From Neoscytalidium dimidiatum (Eukaryota; Ascomycota; Dothideomycetes; Botryosphaeriales; Botryosphaeriaceae): a stretch of 64,000 bases of DNA. The notes under the pieces were generated by a model. The model had not been told where the DNA came from. It did not search any database and saw nothing but the letters and a program-made list of their open reading frames with translations. Of the stretch, positions 23,362-34,418 are shown piece by piece (within the stretch, counting starts at the first letter, position 1; each line of letters opens with the position of its first letter). The stretch lies in the NCBI GenBank assembly GCA_037367355.1, contig CM074698.1, positions 682,001 through 746,000 of the forward strand. Reading direction: 5' to 3'. Position numbers and translations under genes: made by a program.

Positions 23362-25441
23362 ATTTATTGGCCAGCCATACATTTTCATTGTCTCCCACTC
23401 ATTTCTCATGCTGAAACTCATTGTGCCGTGGTGCAGAGATTCTCTTAGATGATCGTTCACCTGACGCAGCTACCTAAAGTGGATTCGGTCTCTACGACTT
23501 GGCCATGCAGCGAGGTACAGGCAACTCACGTGCGTCATCGCACCTTATCGTGCCATGATAGGTACCCGCAGCATTTGAGGAGCTTTTGTCAGTTATAATT
23601 CTTCTTTCAGGTAGCTCGCCGCTTCAGTGGTCGTCCTTCGGCCAGTGAACAGTCTGCTAACGCGGACAAGGGCGGCGGTGCAGGCAACGTCTAGAAGGTT
23701 CGGCCGCAAGGACGCGCATTTTTTTCGCGAGACACTGCAAGGCTACGAATACCAACCTCTGGGCTTAAATGAAAGGCCAACAGACCATCACTTTGTCAAC
23801 CGTTTCAGCACCGTTGCCGCCGCAGCGACGCCTCCGACGGATTATCGGACCTCACCGTCACCATCCGCCAGACAAGCAGAACAAAGAATGTCAAAATCCC
23901 AGGCGAAGCACTTTCCCACAAGCCTAACGCGCTCAAGCCCATACACCGGACAGTATAAACACCGTCAAGCCATCGACCGACGTTGTACTACTTTGCTCAT
24001 TTTCTTTCAACGGCCGACGCGCATCTTCTTGAATGCTCCGTTTCAATGACTGATAAGTTTTCATCTTACAGGCATCGAGCTGACCGAATTGGCAATGCTC
24101 CAGTTCCACTGATTCCAATACTCTCAGGCATCTTCCAGTAGCAGAAGCGTTGCACACCGATGTCACCGACGATACGCGCAAGGATCGACGCCAGCAAACG
24201 GGCCGGGCCGTGCCGCTCCGCACCGAACCGAGCGATAGATTAACCTGACCGCAAAACAGGCAAGAGAGTACATTCCAGATGGCAATATGGCGAGGTTCGC
24301 TCTGAGATTGGAAGCAGACGTGCGGGTGTAGATATACTGTTCCAATCTGACGTTAGCGTCCGGGCGACTGCTTCAACTGTACGTCAGTAATGAAGTTCGA
24401 GAGCTCAGATGACATACCTCGCAGCTTTCCTCAAAATCATCTTCGTTTCGAACCACACTGTGTTTGAATTACCGGACTACGGTCATATAGAGCTTGGGAT
24501 TTCTTTTTCTTTTTTTTGGTAAACAGGCTTGCTGTGACATTACAACGTACCAGTGTGGGAGATCTTCGTGGGCAATATTGGTTTGGGGCATTGAGTACAG
24601 CAAACTATCTACCACATTCGCATCTAGATAATTACGGGTGTACTTTAGGAAATGTGGGTGTACAATAGCTCTGCAGACAGAAGTTGGAAACAGGCGGGAT
24701 AAGCAACCGAACTAGCTTATGCACCTCAGGAAAGCCAGTGATAGTTCCAACCATGATTCTTTCTTCTTAGCTAAACATATCTTCCATTTGCGGTTTACAT
24801 ATACAGGAGCCTGGGTTCAAGTCACGGCTTCATAGAAGCGAATGACTGAAGCTATATGAATAACCGGCTCGGAAGCCTAGCGGTCTCCCGACCCGCATTT
24901 CTGACCAGTTGAACGGCACAGATCTAGGCACAAGGCAATTGACTCCACAAATGAGAGTGTCTTGATATAAACGTAGCATACAATTCTCAATCACCAAATC
25001 GAGTGGCCAGCGTAGGTTGAGCAGTCGTCATCTATGCTTGATCCAAACATTCTGCAATGCAACTTCCCGAATGAGGCAATAGCAAGTCTTGTCATTCTTA
25101 CATTGAGCAGATTTTTCCATTGTTTGTCCTAGCTGCTCTTCAATGAGCCAGTTCGCTGTTGAGTCATTAGCTTGCCTGTCTTATTTATCAATGAAGGCTT
25201 GGAATTGAACTAGTACCGCACCTTACAGAGCTGTCCAAGAAGATACTAGAACGATATATGACGTTATAGGTCTTTATGAGCATCTCAGTGACTCGCCGGT
25301 AGAATTGGTGAATGGCAGCATGTCACATGCGCCTGTTCGGCGGCGGCAAACACGCCTGTCCGCCCACTCAGTTCCTCGCGTTACTTCAAAATATCTACTG
25401 CTGCCAGCGCCTTTCTTCTCTCCCATTTTCCACCCTACACC
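23362..25441. other. Intergenic, possible coding remnants near 23.6-24.1 kb
   Basis: A frame at 23627-24049 (140 codons) lies behind an acceptor-like CTTTCAG at about 23611, and an acceptor-like CTTACAG occurs near 24071. The translated text has no recognisable domain, and I could not build a gene. The remainder (24.1-25.4 kb) shows only short frames. Confidence 0.35.
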
Positions 25442-26801
25442 ATGGCGCCTCCAAACCGCCCTCCGCCAGCCAGACCTCCGCTGGCTCTCGACTCTCCTGC
25501 CAGCAGCATTGTCTCTGAATCTGCTCGCACCACCCGCTCGATGTGTAAGTCAAGTTTCTTCGTTCCCGTTGGGCATGTTGCACTCCTAAATCATCTTACT
25601 GTCAGCTGTCCCCCGCTCCTCGCGCAGCCCGCATCGCCGCCGTGCGCGCAGCCCGACCAGGGCTGACGCCAGACGCCGCGACACGGGCTTGCCTCATCGT
25701 CCAGCCTGGGGCGCTCAGCGCTTCCAGCCATATCCCCCTCCTCGCCGTCCGGCCCCCACAGCGCCGGCTCACCACCATCACCATCACCAACACCAGCACC
25801 ACCACCACAACAACAACAACAACAACAAAAACACCTCCGCCGCCCACAACAGGGCACCCGTCCTCAACCCTCCGACTCCGCCCACCCACCATAATGCCCG
25901 CGCCGCCCCTGCCCGCGATCATCGCCCCGCCTTCAAGATTCCGACGGTGGCGGACATCCAGCAAGGCAAGTTCATCTGGATCGAGCGGCTCACCAACACC
26001 ACTTCTACCTCCACCTCCACCTCCACTACCAGCGGCGCCGTACTCACCGCCGCACACACACCCACAACCACAACCACAGCTACCGCCGCCGCCGCCGCCG
26101 CCACCGCCGTCGCCAACAACAACAGTAGCATCGATGACGACAACGACGCCAACGAAGGCTGGCGCGGCCACCCGGCCCTGATCCTCGGCCGCAGCTCCAC
26201 GCACGTCCACCTGCTCGGCACGACCTCGTGGGGCAACACGGACCCGGCGACGAAGTTCGCGACGGCCCACAACCCGGACGCGTACACGCGCTGGTTCGTG
26301 CGGCTGCTGGGCGAGCGCGACGCGCTGCCGGCGGGCGAGCAGGAAGGCAGCGTCGCGCGCCTGGCGGGCGAGATGGGCACCGCCTTCACGCCGGGGACGT
26401 GGCTGGACTGCCGCAGCGTGCGGAGCGTGGCGGCCGAGCGGTTCGCGCGCGAGTGCTCGCGGTACTTTCGGCGGAGGGAGAGGGGCGCCGCGAGGAGGGA
26501 GGTATGGGTTGCGAGCGGGGAGGCGAGCAAGGTCGTGGCGATGTTGGTTGGGCTGGGGGGCTTGGCCGGGTCGCCGTGGAAGGTCGTTGACTTCGGGGCG
26601 CTGAGGGAGTGGAGGGAATACGTTTTGCGGAAAGGGTTTCGGTTGCCGGAGGAGAAGGCGCGGGAGGACGGAAAGGTGGCTCCGGGAGCGTCTGCGGCGG
26701 AGGAGACGAAGGCAGAAGGAGAGATGACGGAGGCGGTCGCGGCGGAGGAGAACGATGCGATGCGAGGACAGCAGTTCAGCACTATGAGGAGGAACGACTG
26801 A
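25442..26801 (+). CDS. Family member 8: HPALIL-domain protein with low-complexity insert
   Basis: Two exons, 25442-25544 and 25606-26801, with a 61-nt intron (GTAAGT donor, CTGTCAG acceptor, phase 1), encode 432 residues. The tail is Pro-rich, then Arg/Ser-rich (RRRARSPTRADARRR), then a His/Asn run encoded by CAC/CAA repeats. The domain starts at about 154 (GKFIWIERL) and is interrupted by a Thr/Ser/Ala/Asn-rich insert of about 55 residues. It then continues with W-RGHPALILG, a strand ending GTTSW, a TKF block and RWFVRLLG. The PVL and TYVD segments are diverged (TWLDC). A Glu/Ala-rich C-terminal tail ends the protein. The large frame on the opposite strand is a shadow. The start ATG at 25442 is in frame through the splice. 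Confidence 0.76.
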
Positions 26802-29472
26802 GTGCGGGGTATGTCGGACGTGTGGTGACAGGCGCATGGATGACGGATATCTGGTTTCACTGGCTGGAGAGCTCGAGGTGCCGCGCAGTGGCGGATCTCT
26901 GTGGTTCTTTGGGCTGTCTTTTCGCTTCTCTTTCCCACTTCCAGTACTTCATTTGCATCATCTTTTAAGGATGCATCTGCTCTAACGACAACAGTTTGAA
27001 TTCTTTATCCAATACCCCATTTTTCCGCTTGGGCTGGCTCACGCATAGCGTCGAAATTCTGGCTCTCTTCGATTTCAGGTAGCAGTTTGCACGAGGATGG
27101 TCCAGGCTCTCACCCTCTGTCTTAAAACTCATCATTGTGTATTCCATCATTACGTATGTTGTTGCACTACGGCTGTGATCCTGCTTTGTAACTATCCTTT
27201 TGGCCAACTTATATTGGTCCCTCCCTTAGACTTAAGAGCATATGAATGACAGCTTGCATCTCAAAGTCGCCATCATATAGAAACACTAATTCTAGACTTC
27301 AAGCGCCCTGTATTATTAGAGAGGATATTTCTCCTTCTCTAATCTTTTCTTCGGACAACATCAACGACAACCAATACTTTGAATACTGTTTACGCTCGGA
27401 TGGATGTGTCTTCACTCCACCGGATGAGAGACGGACAAAGCATATATAAACTTACTTGCTAACAAAGAAGAGCAATGACCACTGGTTGGAAGCAGGAGGA
27501 GCACTCGCAAGCACAACTTTATTACAATTGTAAAGACATAGAGGTTGATGGGACTACGGTGTAACCATCTGAAGCTGGTAGTGACCGAGGACTCTACCAG
27601 CCATGGTAAACGGCCACATCGTCCTCGGCGTCTAGGCGAAGTCTGCTGATACCGAGAATTGTTGGATGACAATGCACATCAAGAACACCTCTTCAAATGA
27701 CTGACAAAGGTATCTCCCAGCTTCTCTTCTGTAGCTTTGCTGAAGGGTGCGAACATCTTGAAAAGGGAAGTACCTCGACTGTAGAACTGTTCAAATCAGG
27801 CAGGAGTACCAAATGGAGAAGCACTTCGAGCTGTACACCGCCAAAGTTGCTTCTATAACTATAGGGATAGCAGCGCAGCATTTCCCACGCAGATTACCTC
27901 CGACATAGTCGAGCACATTGTTTGATTCCGTCTAGTCTACTCCACTGCCGGCAACAAGTAAATTTGAGACTCCTTCCAGGTCAATCCGCCTACGCGCTCG
28001 GTGTTTTCTCAACGTACTCTGTCCACTTCCTCCTCGGAAAACCAGATGCTATCGGCACCGCAGTGTGGAGGCTTGGTTCAGCAGCTGTGAGCAACCACTT
28101 CTAGCGGATCTCCATCACAAGCTGATGATGCTGAGAAGACTCCACATAAGCCATCACTCACATCAGGGTTGGCAAGTAGGCTCGCTGAGAAGCTGGAAAA
28201 GTTCCGCTAACTCTTCACTACGTTGTCTTGAAGCAGTGTGGAGTTGGCCTGCCCTTGTGGTAGGTCTCGATCATTATTTAGAGCATGACAAGTCCGCCAG
28301 TAATATGGTTGCTATTGGAGCTAATTCCTACAAGCTTCCGATACGCCTGACAGGGCAGAACTCCACTCCTCCTCGTTCAGAGCCCGAGGCTATCCTATAG
28401 TAGTACCTTAGGAGTCAGTCAGCGGAACAGAGCCATCTTACAAACAGTATGGACGAGAAGAATGCCAGCCGAGCCGTCCAGTCTGCAACCACTGTCACTT
28501 TTCCAATCGACATCAAAGCCTCTTGAGTACTGTTTCTAGTGTTGTTGCTGACATAAAGATCACTCATCCACACGAGACCAGTTATTTACGTCTCATCTTC
28601 ATACCCGAGAACACGCCTGAGATCATGGGCACTCCGGTTGGTGTAGCCAACCCACAGTCACACTGTTAGATCGTACCGACGGATATGTCCGAATCAGGAT
28701 TGTAATTAGTTGGCTGGAGGCGGGCAGCCGAGAAGCCAGACTTGATAGAATGCGAAGAGATGTTCGAAATAATTCAAAATCGGCACAACCACAGAAGTTC
28801 CTCTGACGAGTAATCTCACAAAGACATTATTCGCACTGCTAGAGCTTTTTATACGCCTCGATTTGACATGACCGAGACCGGGAGCTCTTCGTGGCGGAGG
28901 CGGGGCGCGATAGAAAGCTTCCGAAGGAAAGAGTGGGCTTCTACTGAGTGCGGAGTCCTCTCAATTGCTAAACAAAATGTGAAAGATTCGCTTCAGCCTT
29001 ACATCCGTGATTCACCACGGCTATCTACATGTTTTCAAATTTCAGAGTATTAGGACACATTATTTTTTTGAAAAAAAAAAAAAAAGGAGGATCGGTCGAA
29101 GGTTCGAAATTAATTAGCCATTCGAAGTATGCACTCAGGAATTCCTCCGCGCGAAGAGGTTTGCAATGTGTCTCGGCGCGCGGACTTCGTGCGCTTACGT
29201 GGTGCTGTATTATACTCTACACTATCCCGATTCAAATTGTGGCGTTCTTCCGCAAACGTCTGCAAATGGTCACGTGTTCGCTATCTTTAGCAGCCGCGTT
29301 GTTGCCTAGAGCTGTCTTGAACGCCCATCACCATCACCACAACTGCTAACAGACCGAGTCGACAAAGCCCTGCAGAAGCCCGTGCGCGTGCAGAAAACCT
29401 GGCAGCAGTGTCCTACTTCGTCGAAGCTCAGCCCATCCCCTCTTCTTGTGATAGCATTGCATTCTTTCAGCG
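26802..29472. other. Intergenic between member 8 and the hydrolase
   Basis: Broken frames only. Some protein-like stretches occur at 27.7-28.4 kb on both strands, but I cannot connect or name them. A run of 14 A with a GGAGG...TCGAAGG...TCGA flank sits near 29070-29108. CATCACCATCACCAC lies just before 29350 in non-coding sequence. Confidence 0.4.
29070..29108. repeat. A-run plus GGAGG-TCGAAGG-TCGA flank, copy 2
   Basis: A run of about 14 A is followed by GGAGGATCGGTCGAAGGTTCGA, which resembles the block after the A-run near 15552. The wider flanks of the two copies do not look alike. Confidence 0.35.
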
Positions 29473-30716
29473 ATGACATCCTTCTCACCAGAGGACAAGG
29501 CAGTCCGCATAATATGCACACAGCAGTTCCATCAATCTCTATGGCTTCCGGAGACTGCAAATCATTCGAGGCTTAGGGTTACGTATTCGACGACGACGAA
29601 TTTTGACAACGTCAGCCTTCCAGCCATTCTTTTCATTGGCCCAATGTTCGGCACACGATGGAATTCTTTGCACTTTGACAAGCTGGCAAGAGACTGCGGC
29701 GTAAGGGTCATATGCGTCGACAGGTATGTCCGAGATGGTACTCTGTGTTGGGAATGGCTCCAGCTGAGGATAGACTAGACCGGCCTTCGGAGGCTCCACA
29801 CCAGTGGCCATCGATATTCGCATGCGCATCTGGCTCGAAACAGTCCCAGCTCTGTTGCAGCGACTCGACGTTGGGCATGTCGCCATAGTGGCCCACTCGG
29901 CTGGGACTGTGTATACGCTCAACACGTTATTCCACCACCGCTCCCTCCTTGACCCCAAGGCACCCTATGTAGCATTCTTGGGTTCGTGCCCAATTGCTGG
30001 ATTACCTCTCCTCTGGGACGAAGCTGACAACAGTAATAGCGCCCTGGGTACCAATCGCCCATTCGGGCGCGACTCTTACCACAATGGCTGCTAAACTTCC
30101 GACCAACCTGCTTGACTCCTGGGCCGGTCTTAACACTTTCATCAACAGCAAGATCATACCCAGCGCCTCCTGGTCCGGAGGGATCATCTCTTCTTTAGCA
30201 GCGCTACTTCCTTCCTCAGCTAGCACAGACGTCCCCGGAGCAGAGGCGTCAACTTCCACCACGCCGTTCGAGCAATACGGCTTCGATGAAGACACCGCTA
30301 AGCTCATCGAGAAGCTTTCGTCGAAGTACCAATTCGCAGAGAGCATCACAGGCGCGAATGAAGAAGCGAAACTTTGCCTCCGGAAGTGCGACGATGCTGA
30401 CTGGGGAGAGGCGGCGGATTACTCAAGCTGCATCCGCAAGATAGCCGCCAACGAAGCAGCGCTTAGTAGTCGCGAGCCAAATGCGGCGAAGCTGAGCGTC
30501 GACGCATGCTTCGGTGGCTCGGACGTCATGATCGCTAAGCGTGGACAGAAGTACTTCGAGCAATGCTGGCAAAGCGATGGGGTGACGGGGAAGGTTGACT
30601 TTGCTACTTCGACGTTTCCGGAAACGAATCATGACTCTGTGCTTCTTGATCAAAAGAAGGGTGCCCTGAAGGTTGTTTTCGAGAGGATTGCCCAACTGGG
30701 CAAAGACAGAGGCTGA
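29473..30716 (+). CDS. Alpha/beta hydrolase-fold protein, three exons
   Basis: Exons 29473-29723, 29779-29981 and 30040-30716, with introns of 55 and 58 nt, encode 376 residues. The order fits an alpha/beta hydrolase: a first core strand LPAILFIGPMFG, then ICVDRPAFGGSTP across the first splice, then a nucleophile elbow VAIVAHSAGTVY (G-x-S-x-G replaced by H-S-A-G), then VAFLAPWVP across the second splice. A long cap-like insert follows, with FGGSDVMI as a possible acid-bearing strand and a late NHDSVL that offers the catalytic His. No signal peptide is visible, so a cytosolic location is likely. The substrate is unknown. The gene sits inside the paralogue array but is unrelated to it. Both splice choices restore the expected motifs. 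Confidence 0.83.
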
Positions 30717-31079
30717 TACAGCGGGCTTTGGACAATCTGCTTTCAAAGTCGCAGTGTGCGAATTATCTCGTAATAGTTATTGTGCTGCAGTGTGATGATG
30801 AATGCTTACGTTCACCACTACGGTGGCGAAGCCTAGCACAACGCGTGTCACGATTCGGATCCTCGGGTTTACTAGTTTTAGGAATAGCTCGACATCAATT
30901 ATGAGTACCACTAATTCATCGCACACCCCCATAGGGCAAATACCCAAGATTTGTGTCCGATGAGGAGCTTAAGATACTAATCTGGGTGCAGAACGCCCTA
31001 CGTGTGCTGAACGGTTGCCTTCTAAGTTTCAGAGATACCGTCGCGCAAAGACAGACGTTGTTTTCCAGGACAATTTTTC
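30717..31079. other. Intergenic after the hydrolase
   Basis: About 360 bases, no gene seen. It may contain eroded N-terminal sequence of relic member 9. Confidence 0.4.
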
Positions 31080-31460
31080 CTTGTTCAGAAAGACCAATGT
31101 GCCATTGTAGACGACAAGGGGTGGCGTGATCATCTAATAGTCATCCTCGCCAAGAGCGGCGGGGATACCGTGCTCATTGCCACTGTGACTAGCTGGAGCG
31201 AAGCATGCCATGACACCAAGTTTGCCGGCAAGACAATATTTTACCTATACGAGCGAGCATTCTGCTTGAACGTGGACTCGGCAAAACCAGAGGCGTTGGC
31301 TGATAATCTCTCCTGCGTTCCCGTACTCGCCTTGGACCGCGACTCGGTCTTCGACGACTTCACGAGGATAAAAGGAGCAATGTAACCACGCAAGGATTTC
31401 AAGATCGGTACTCAGCATGAGGCATTCATTGAAGATGAGGACTTTGCCGAACTGGTATAG
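31080..31460 (+). pseudogene. Family member 9: decayed HPAII-domain relic
   Basis: The + frame reads a domain core: GWRDHLIVILAKSGG, a strand with ATVTSW, a DTKF block, FYLYERAF, then CVPVLALD. It is closest in feel to members 8, 10 and 11, which also use TSW. The HP motif is H-L here. The frame stops at TAA 31383-31385 and then continues open in the same frame to TAG 31458-31460 (KDFKIGTQHEAFIEDEDFAELV). No start codon or tail was found upstream, and an ORF start at 31170 would cut through the domain. Interpreted as a dead copy. Confidence 0.6.
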
Positions 31461-33209
31461 CCCATTCCGTTTCGTTGCGAATGCTCCGGGATGGTCTTGG
31501 AGCCATCGCGAACTTCGATCTCCGAAGGAATTCTACTATTCTACTACTTGATGAGCCGGAAAGAAGCTGTTTGGAGCGACGAAGACCCCTGTCCTACCTC
31601 AAAGTAACCCGCTTTTATTCATTCTCCTGCGGCTTCCGAACCGTATCTCTTCTCAGATTCCTACGACTGACCAAGCTGTAGATTAAATTACGGCAATAGC
31701 CATTATGCGCACACTTTTCCAGACATAGATGTATCACAACCCACTGAGGATGGTTGGTTTATGACTTGAAGCGTTTGTCGAAATGAGCTAAATTAATGAA
31801 CCTGGCTAGTTTTATCTGTGTAAATTGAGGGCTCTTGGAGGCTTTACATTTGAGCTAAGAGAAGGATAATCTTACCCCGCTTACTCTTAATAGATTTTGC
31901 ATATCGAGTAACCTTTGGACACCTAGTGGTATCAGGACCTATAATATTAGCGAATCCCCCATCTCAGCTTCCTCGAATGAAGGAACCAGCGCGGTCGTGT
32001 GTGCCCGTCGTTTGTTAGACTTCCGTTTGAAGCTGAAGAAGCTGCGGCTCATATATAATAGAACAGATTTGAAGCCGCTGCCGTAGAGCACATGCCCATT
32101 GTATAACCTGAGGGACACTCATGTGTTCCTCATATTTTGCCAACAACGCAAGATCAAACATATTTAGCTATGCGAACAGCATGTATCGAGAATTCGTTGC
32201 CAGTTTTGAGAAGACAACTCTTCAGCAGGAATAACGAAGCAGCCATACTTATTATCACTGCCAACTGCTCATACGCTCTGCTGCCATGAACACATGGCGT
32301 TGCCACTTGCGTTACTTACATGCACTTCGAATCTGATATATTCAGGGCGTCTGACGCTGGTGTTTCTGGTCTGCCTCTCGTTTATAGGAAAAGATACTGA
32401 CTGTCGCTGATTGAGATTATTTCTTTAAGCCTGGAAATGCCGTCGGAGGAGTTTGAGTCCCTCTGACGAAGGGCTGCGAAGCTGCCTAGACACGGTAGCC
32501 TTTCACAGTGGCGCGGTAGGTGCGTAGCACCGGCACAAGATGCAAGTGTTGATCGGAAATTCAGATCAAAGAAGTTCCAGCTGCATTGTTAGCATACAAT
32601 GACTTGCGTTGATTCCCATCACCTGTTATTGTCTCAACCCACGCCCGCCTTGTTGCTTTCATGGCAACGGAGGTAAAACAACGAGTGGTGTTAGGATACC
32701 ATACATTGTGTGAATGTTTTCCGCTCGTCAAATATTGTCCTGCAACTTCCCTGTTGAGTTCTTACTGCTCTGTTCAGTGAATAAACATAGTTCATCATTT
32801 CCAGGCACATGCTGCATTTCATAGTGAATGCCAGTGTCAGCCCGGGTTTGCGCGAGGGCAGCGCCTTTTTTTTTCACACTATCTCTACAAATCTTCAACA
32901 TCGAACACAAGTCTTCATCCTTCCTTCTTCCTTCTACCACCTCCCACAACGACAAGACCAGCCTCCTTCCCTCGTCATACTAGCAGACTTGTGTAACTCC
33001 TCTACATCTCGTCCGTAGCTTTAAGACAGCCCGGCCTTTCGTAATTCGCCGCTTCTTGCTCACAGTCATCTGCGACCTTTTTCTACCATTTCTGTGAGAT
33101 ACACTCGTTTCCAACCTATTTTTACAAGTTCCACTAACTCAAGAAGTCACAGCAAAGATAAATATCTCCTTATCGTCTGCGTTCTCTCCCAGATACCGCA
33201 AACGGGAAA
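31461..33209. other. Intergenic, upstream of member 10
   Basis: AT-leaning and gene-free by eye. Approximately 32900-33010 is strongly C/T-rich, consistent with the core promoter or leader of member 10. Confidence 0.5.
32900..33010 (+). promoter_or_regulatory. Pyrimidine-rich promoter/leader of member 10
   Basis: Runs of CTTCC/CTTCT followed by CCTCCCACAACG lie 200-300 bases before the ATG at 33210. Such CT-rich tracts are common upstream of transcription starts in filamentous fungi. No defined factor site is claimed. Confidence 0.35.
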
Positions 33210-34418
33210 ATGGGTCACCCTAAACCCAAGTTTCGGTACACTTCAACGTCTGACAACAAGGGATCAAAGAAGAGGAGACGAGGGCAGTCCGCACAGCCGG
33301 CCAATCCTGACAGGGCGCCATCACCAACCACTTCACTTTCAGAAGTGAGCACAGCGTCCGCCGCCGATCAGCAGAGGTCAGCGCCTGCACCTCAAGCCGG
33401 CTCCGTGTCTTATCCCCAGAACACGGCAGACGCCAGCGATGGACAGCCGCCCTCCAACATCCCACCGTTGGTAGAGATCAACAAGTTGGCAGAGTACTGG
33501 GACGATCTTGACACTCTGTCGTCAGGCGCCAGCATCCGTCCTGGATCTGGCCCATTGGCACAGAGTCCTCAGGCTCCTCCCAGGCCGCCCGAACGCCAGT
33601 CCTCGCCGTCTCGTTATGAGAACCTCTCTTCTGGAGACGGTCTGCCCGTTGGTAATGGAACTCAAGCTACAAGTATGCAACCGCCAATTTCGTTGCCGAT
33701 CAGGACGGCCGCGCGCCAGCCTCAAACCCAGCCGACTCGAGACCTCGCGGGCAACTGGAGGGACCGCGCCCAATCCTCCACCGATCCGGCCCCGACGTCC
33801 ACCAAGCAACTGCAGGCTGGCGAGTACAACAGCGGCAGGATCGTGCAGATCAAGAAGTCCTGGAACAACGTCGAGGGTTGGCGCAACCACCCCGGCGTGA
33901 TCCTCGACAAGTGGGGCCAGTGGGTCGCCGTCGGCATGACCACCTCCTGGGACGGCGAGGGCCGCGATCAGAAGCTCTCGCAGTGCAACGATCCCGCCGA
34001 GCGGGACCTGCGCCGCAGCTTCTTCCCCTTGCTCCTCCACGCCGGCGAGCTCGACCACGACGAGTACGGCGTTCTCCGGTATGCCGGCTCCCGGAAGATC
34101 TTCCAGGCGCGGTCCTGGTTCGACCTGCGCGGCGCCCGTGTCGTCCATGAGACGAAGTTGGAGAGGTATGTCGAGAAGGGTACGCAGGACAAGGAGGCTG
34201 TCCTGGATGGGAAGTCTCTCCAGTTCGTGGAGAAGTACTGGGCCGATCTGATCGGGGAGCGCACTTTCGACGAGGTGCGCGATGCGGGGGACTTTCCGTG
34301 GAACCCCAGCGATCTTGCGACGGTTTTCCGGTACATGGAGGGAAAGAGGACTGGTCGTCTTCCGGAAGTTGAGTGGGCTTACAAGAATCTGCCTTTGACG
34401 CGTGGCCGTAACTCGTAA
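33210..34418 (+). CDS. Family member 10: HPGVIL-domain protein
   Basis: A single exon encodes 402 residues from the ATG at 33210 (context AAAATGG). The N-terminus is basic (KKRRRGQ), followed by a Ser/Pro/Gln-rich tail of about 200 residues. The domain (about 207-330) reads SGRIVQIKKSW, W-RNHPGVILDKWG, a strand ending MTTSW, a QKLSQC block, SFFPLLLHAGEL, GVLRYAG and ARSWFDLRG. A longer, mostly helical C-terminal region follows. It belongs with members 8, 9 and 11, which share TSW in place of TSF and lack a clean YLLIDD. The strong antisense frame on the minus strand is a shadow. Function unknown. Confidence 0.8.
   Translation: MGHPKPKFRYTSTSDNKGSKKRRRGQSAQPANPDRAPSPTTSLSEVSTASAADQQRSAPAPQAGSVSYPQNTADASDGQPPSNIPPLVEINKLAEYWDDLDTLSSGASIRPGSGPLAQSPQAPPRPPERQSSPSRYENLSSGDGLPVGNGTQATSMQPPISLPIRTAARQPQTQPTRDLAGNWRDRAQSSTDPAPTSTKQLQAGEYNSGRIVQIKKSWNNVEGWRNHPGVILDKWGQWVAVGMTTSWDGEGRDQKLSQCNDPAERDLRRSFFPLLLHAGELDHDEYGVLRYAGSRKIFQARSWFDLRGARVVHETKLERYVEKGTQDKEAVLDGKSLQFVEKYWADLIGERTFDEVRDAGDFPWNPSDLATVFRYMEGKRTGRLPEVEWAYKNLPLTRGRNS

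Noticed and set aside
23627..24049. 140-codon ORF near 23.6 kb as a further family member
   Set aside because: None of the family blocks (HP strand, TS strand, PVL, TYVD) is present in any frame.
24800..24860. GGGTTCAAGTC, a tRNA-like box
   Set aside because: No matching A box or cloverleaf within tRNA distance.
29326..29346. CATCACCATCACCAC string resembling a His tag
   Set aside because: It is in non-coding DNA upstream of the hydrolase start and is simple CA-rich repeat, not a vector remnant.
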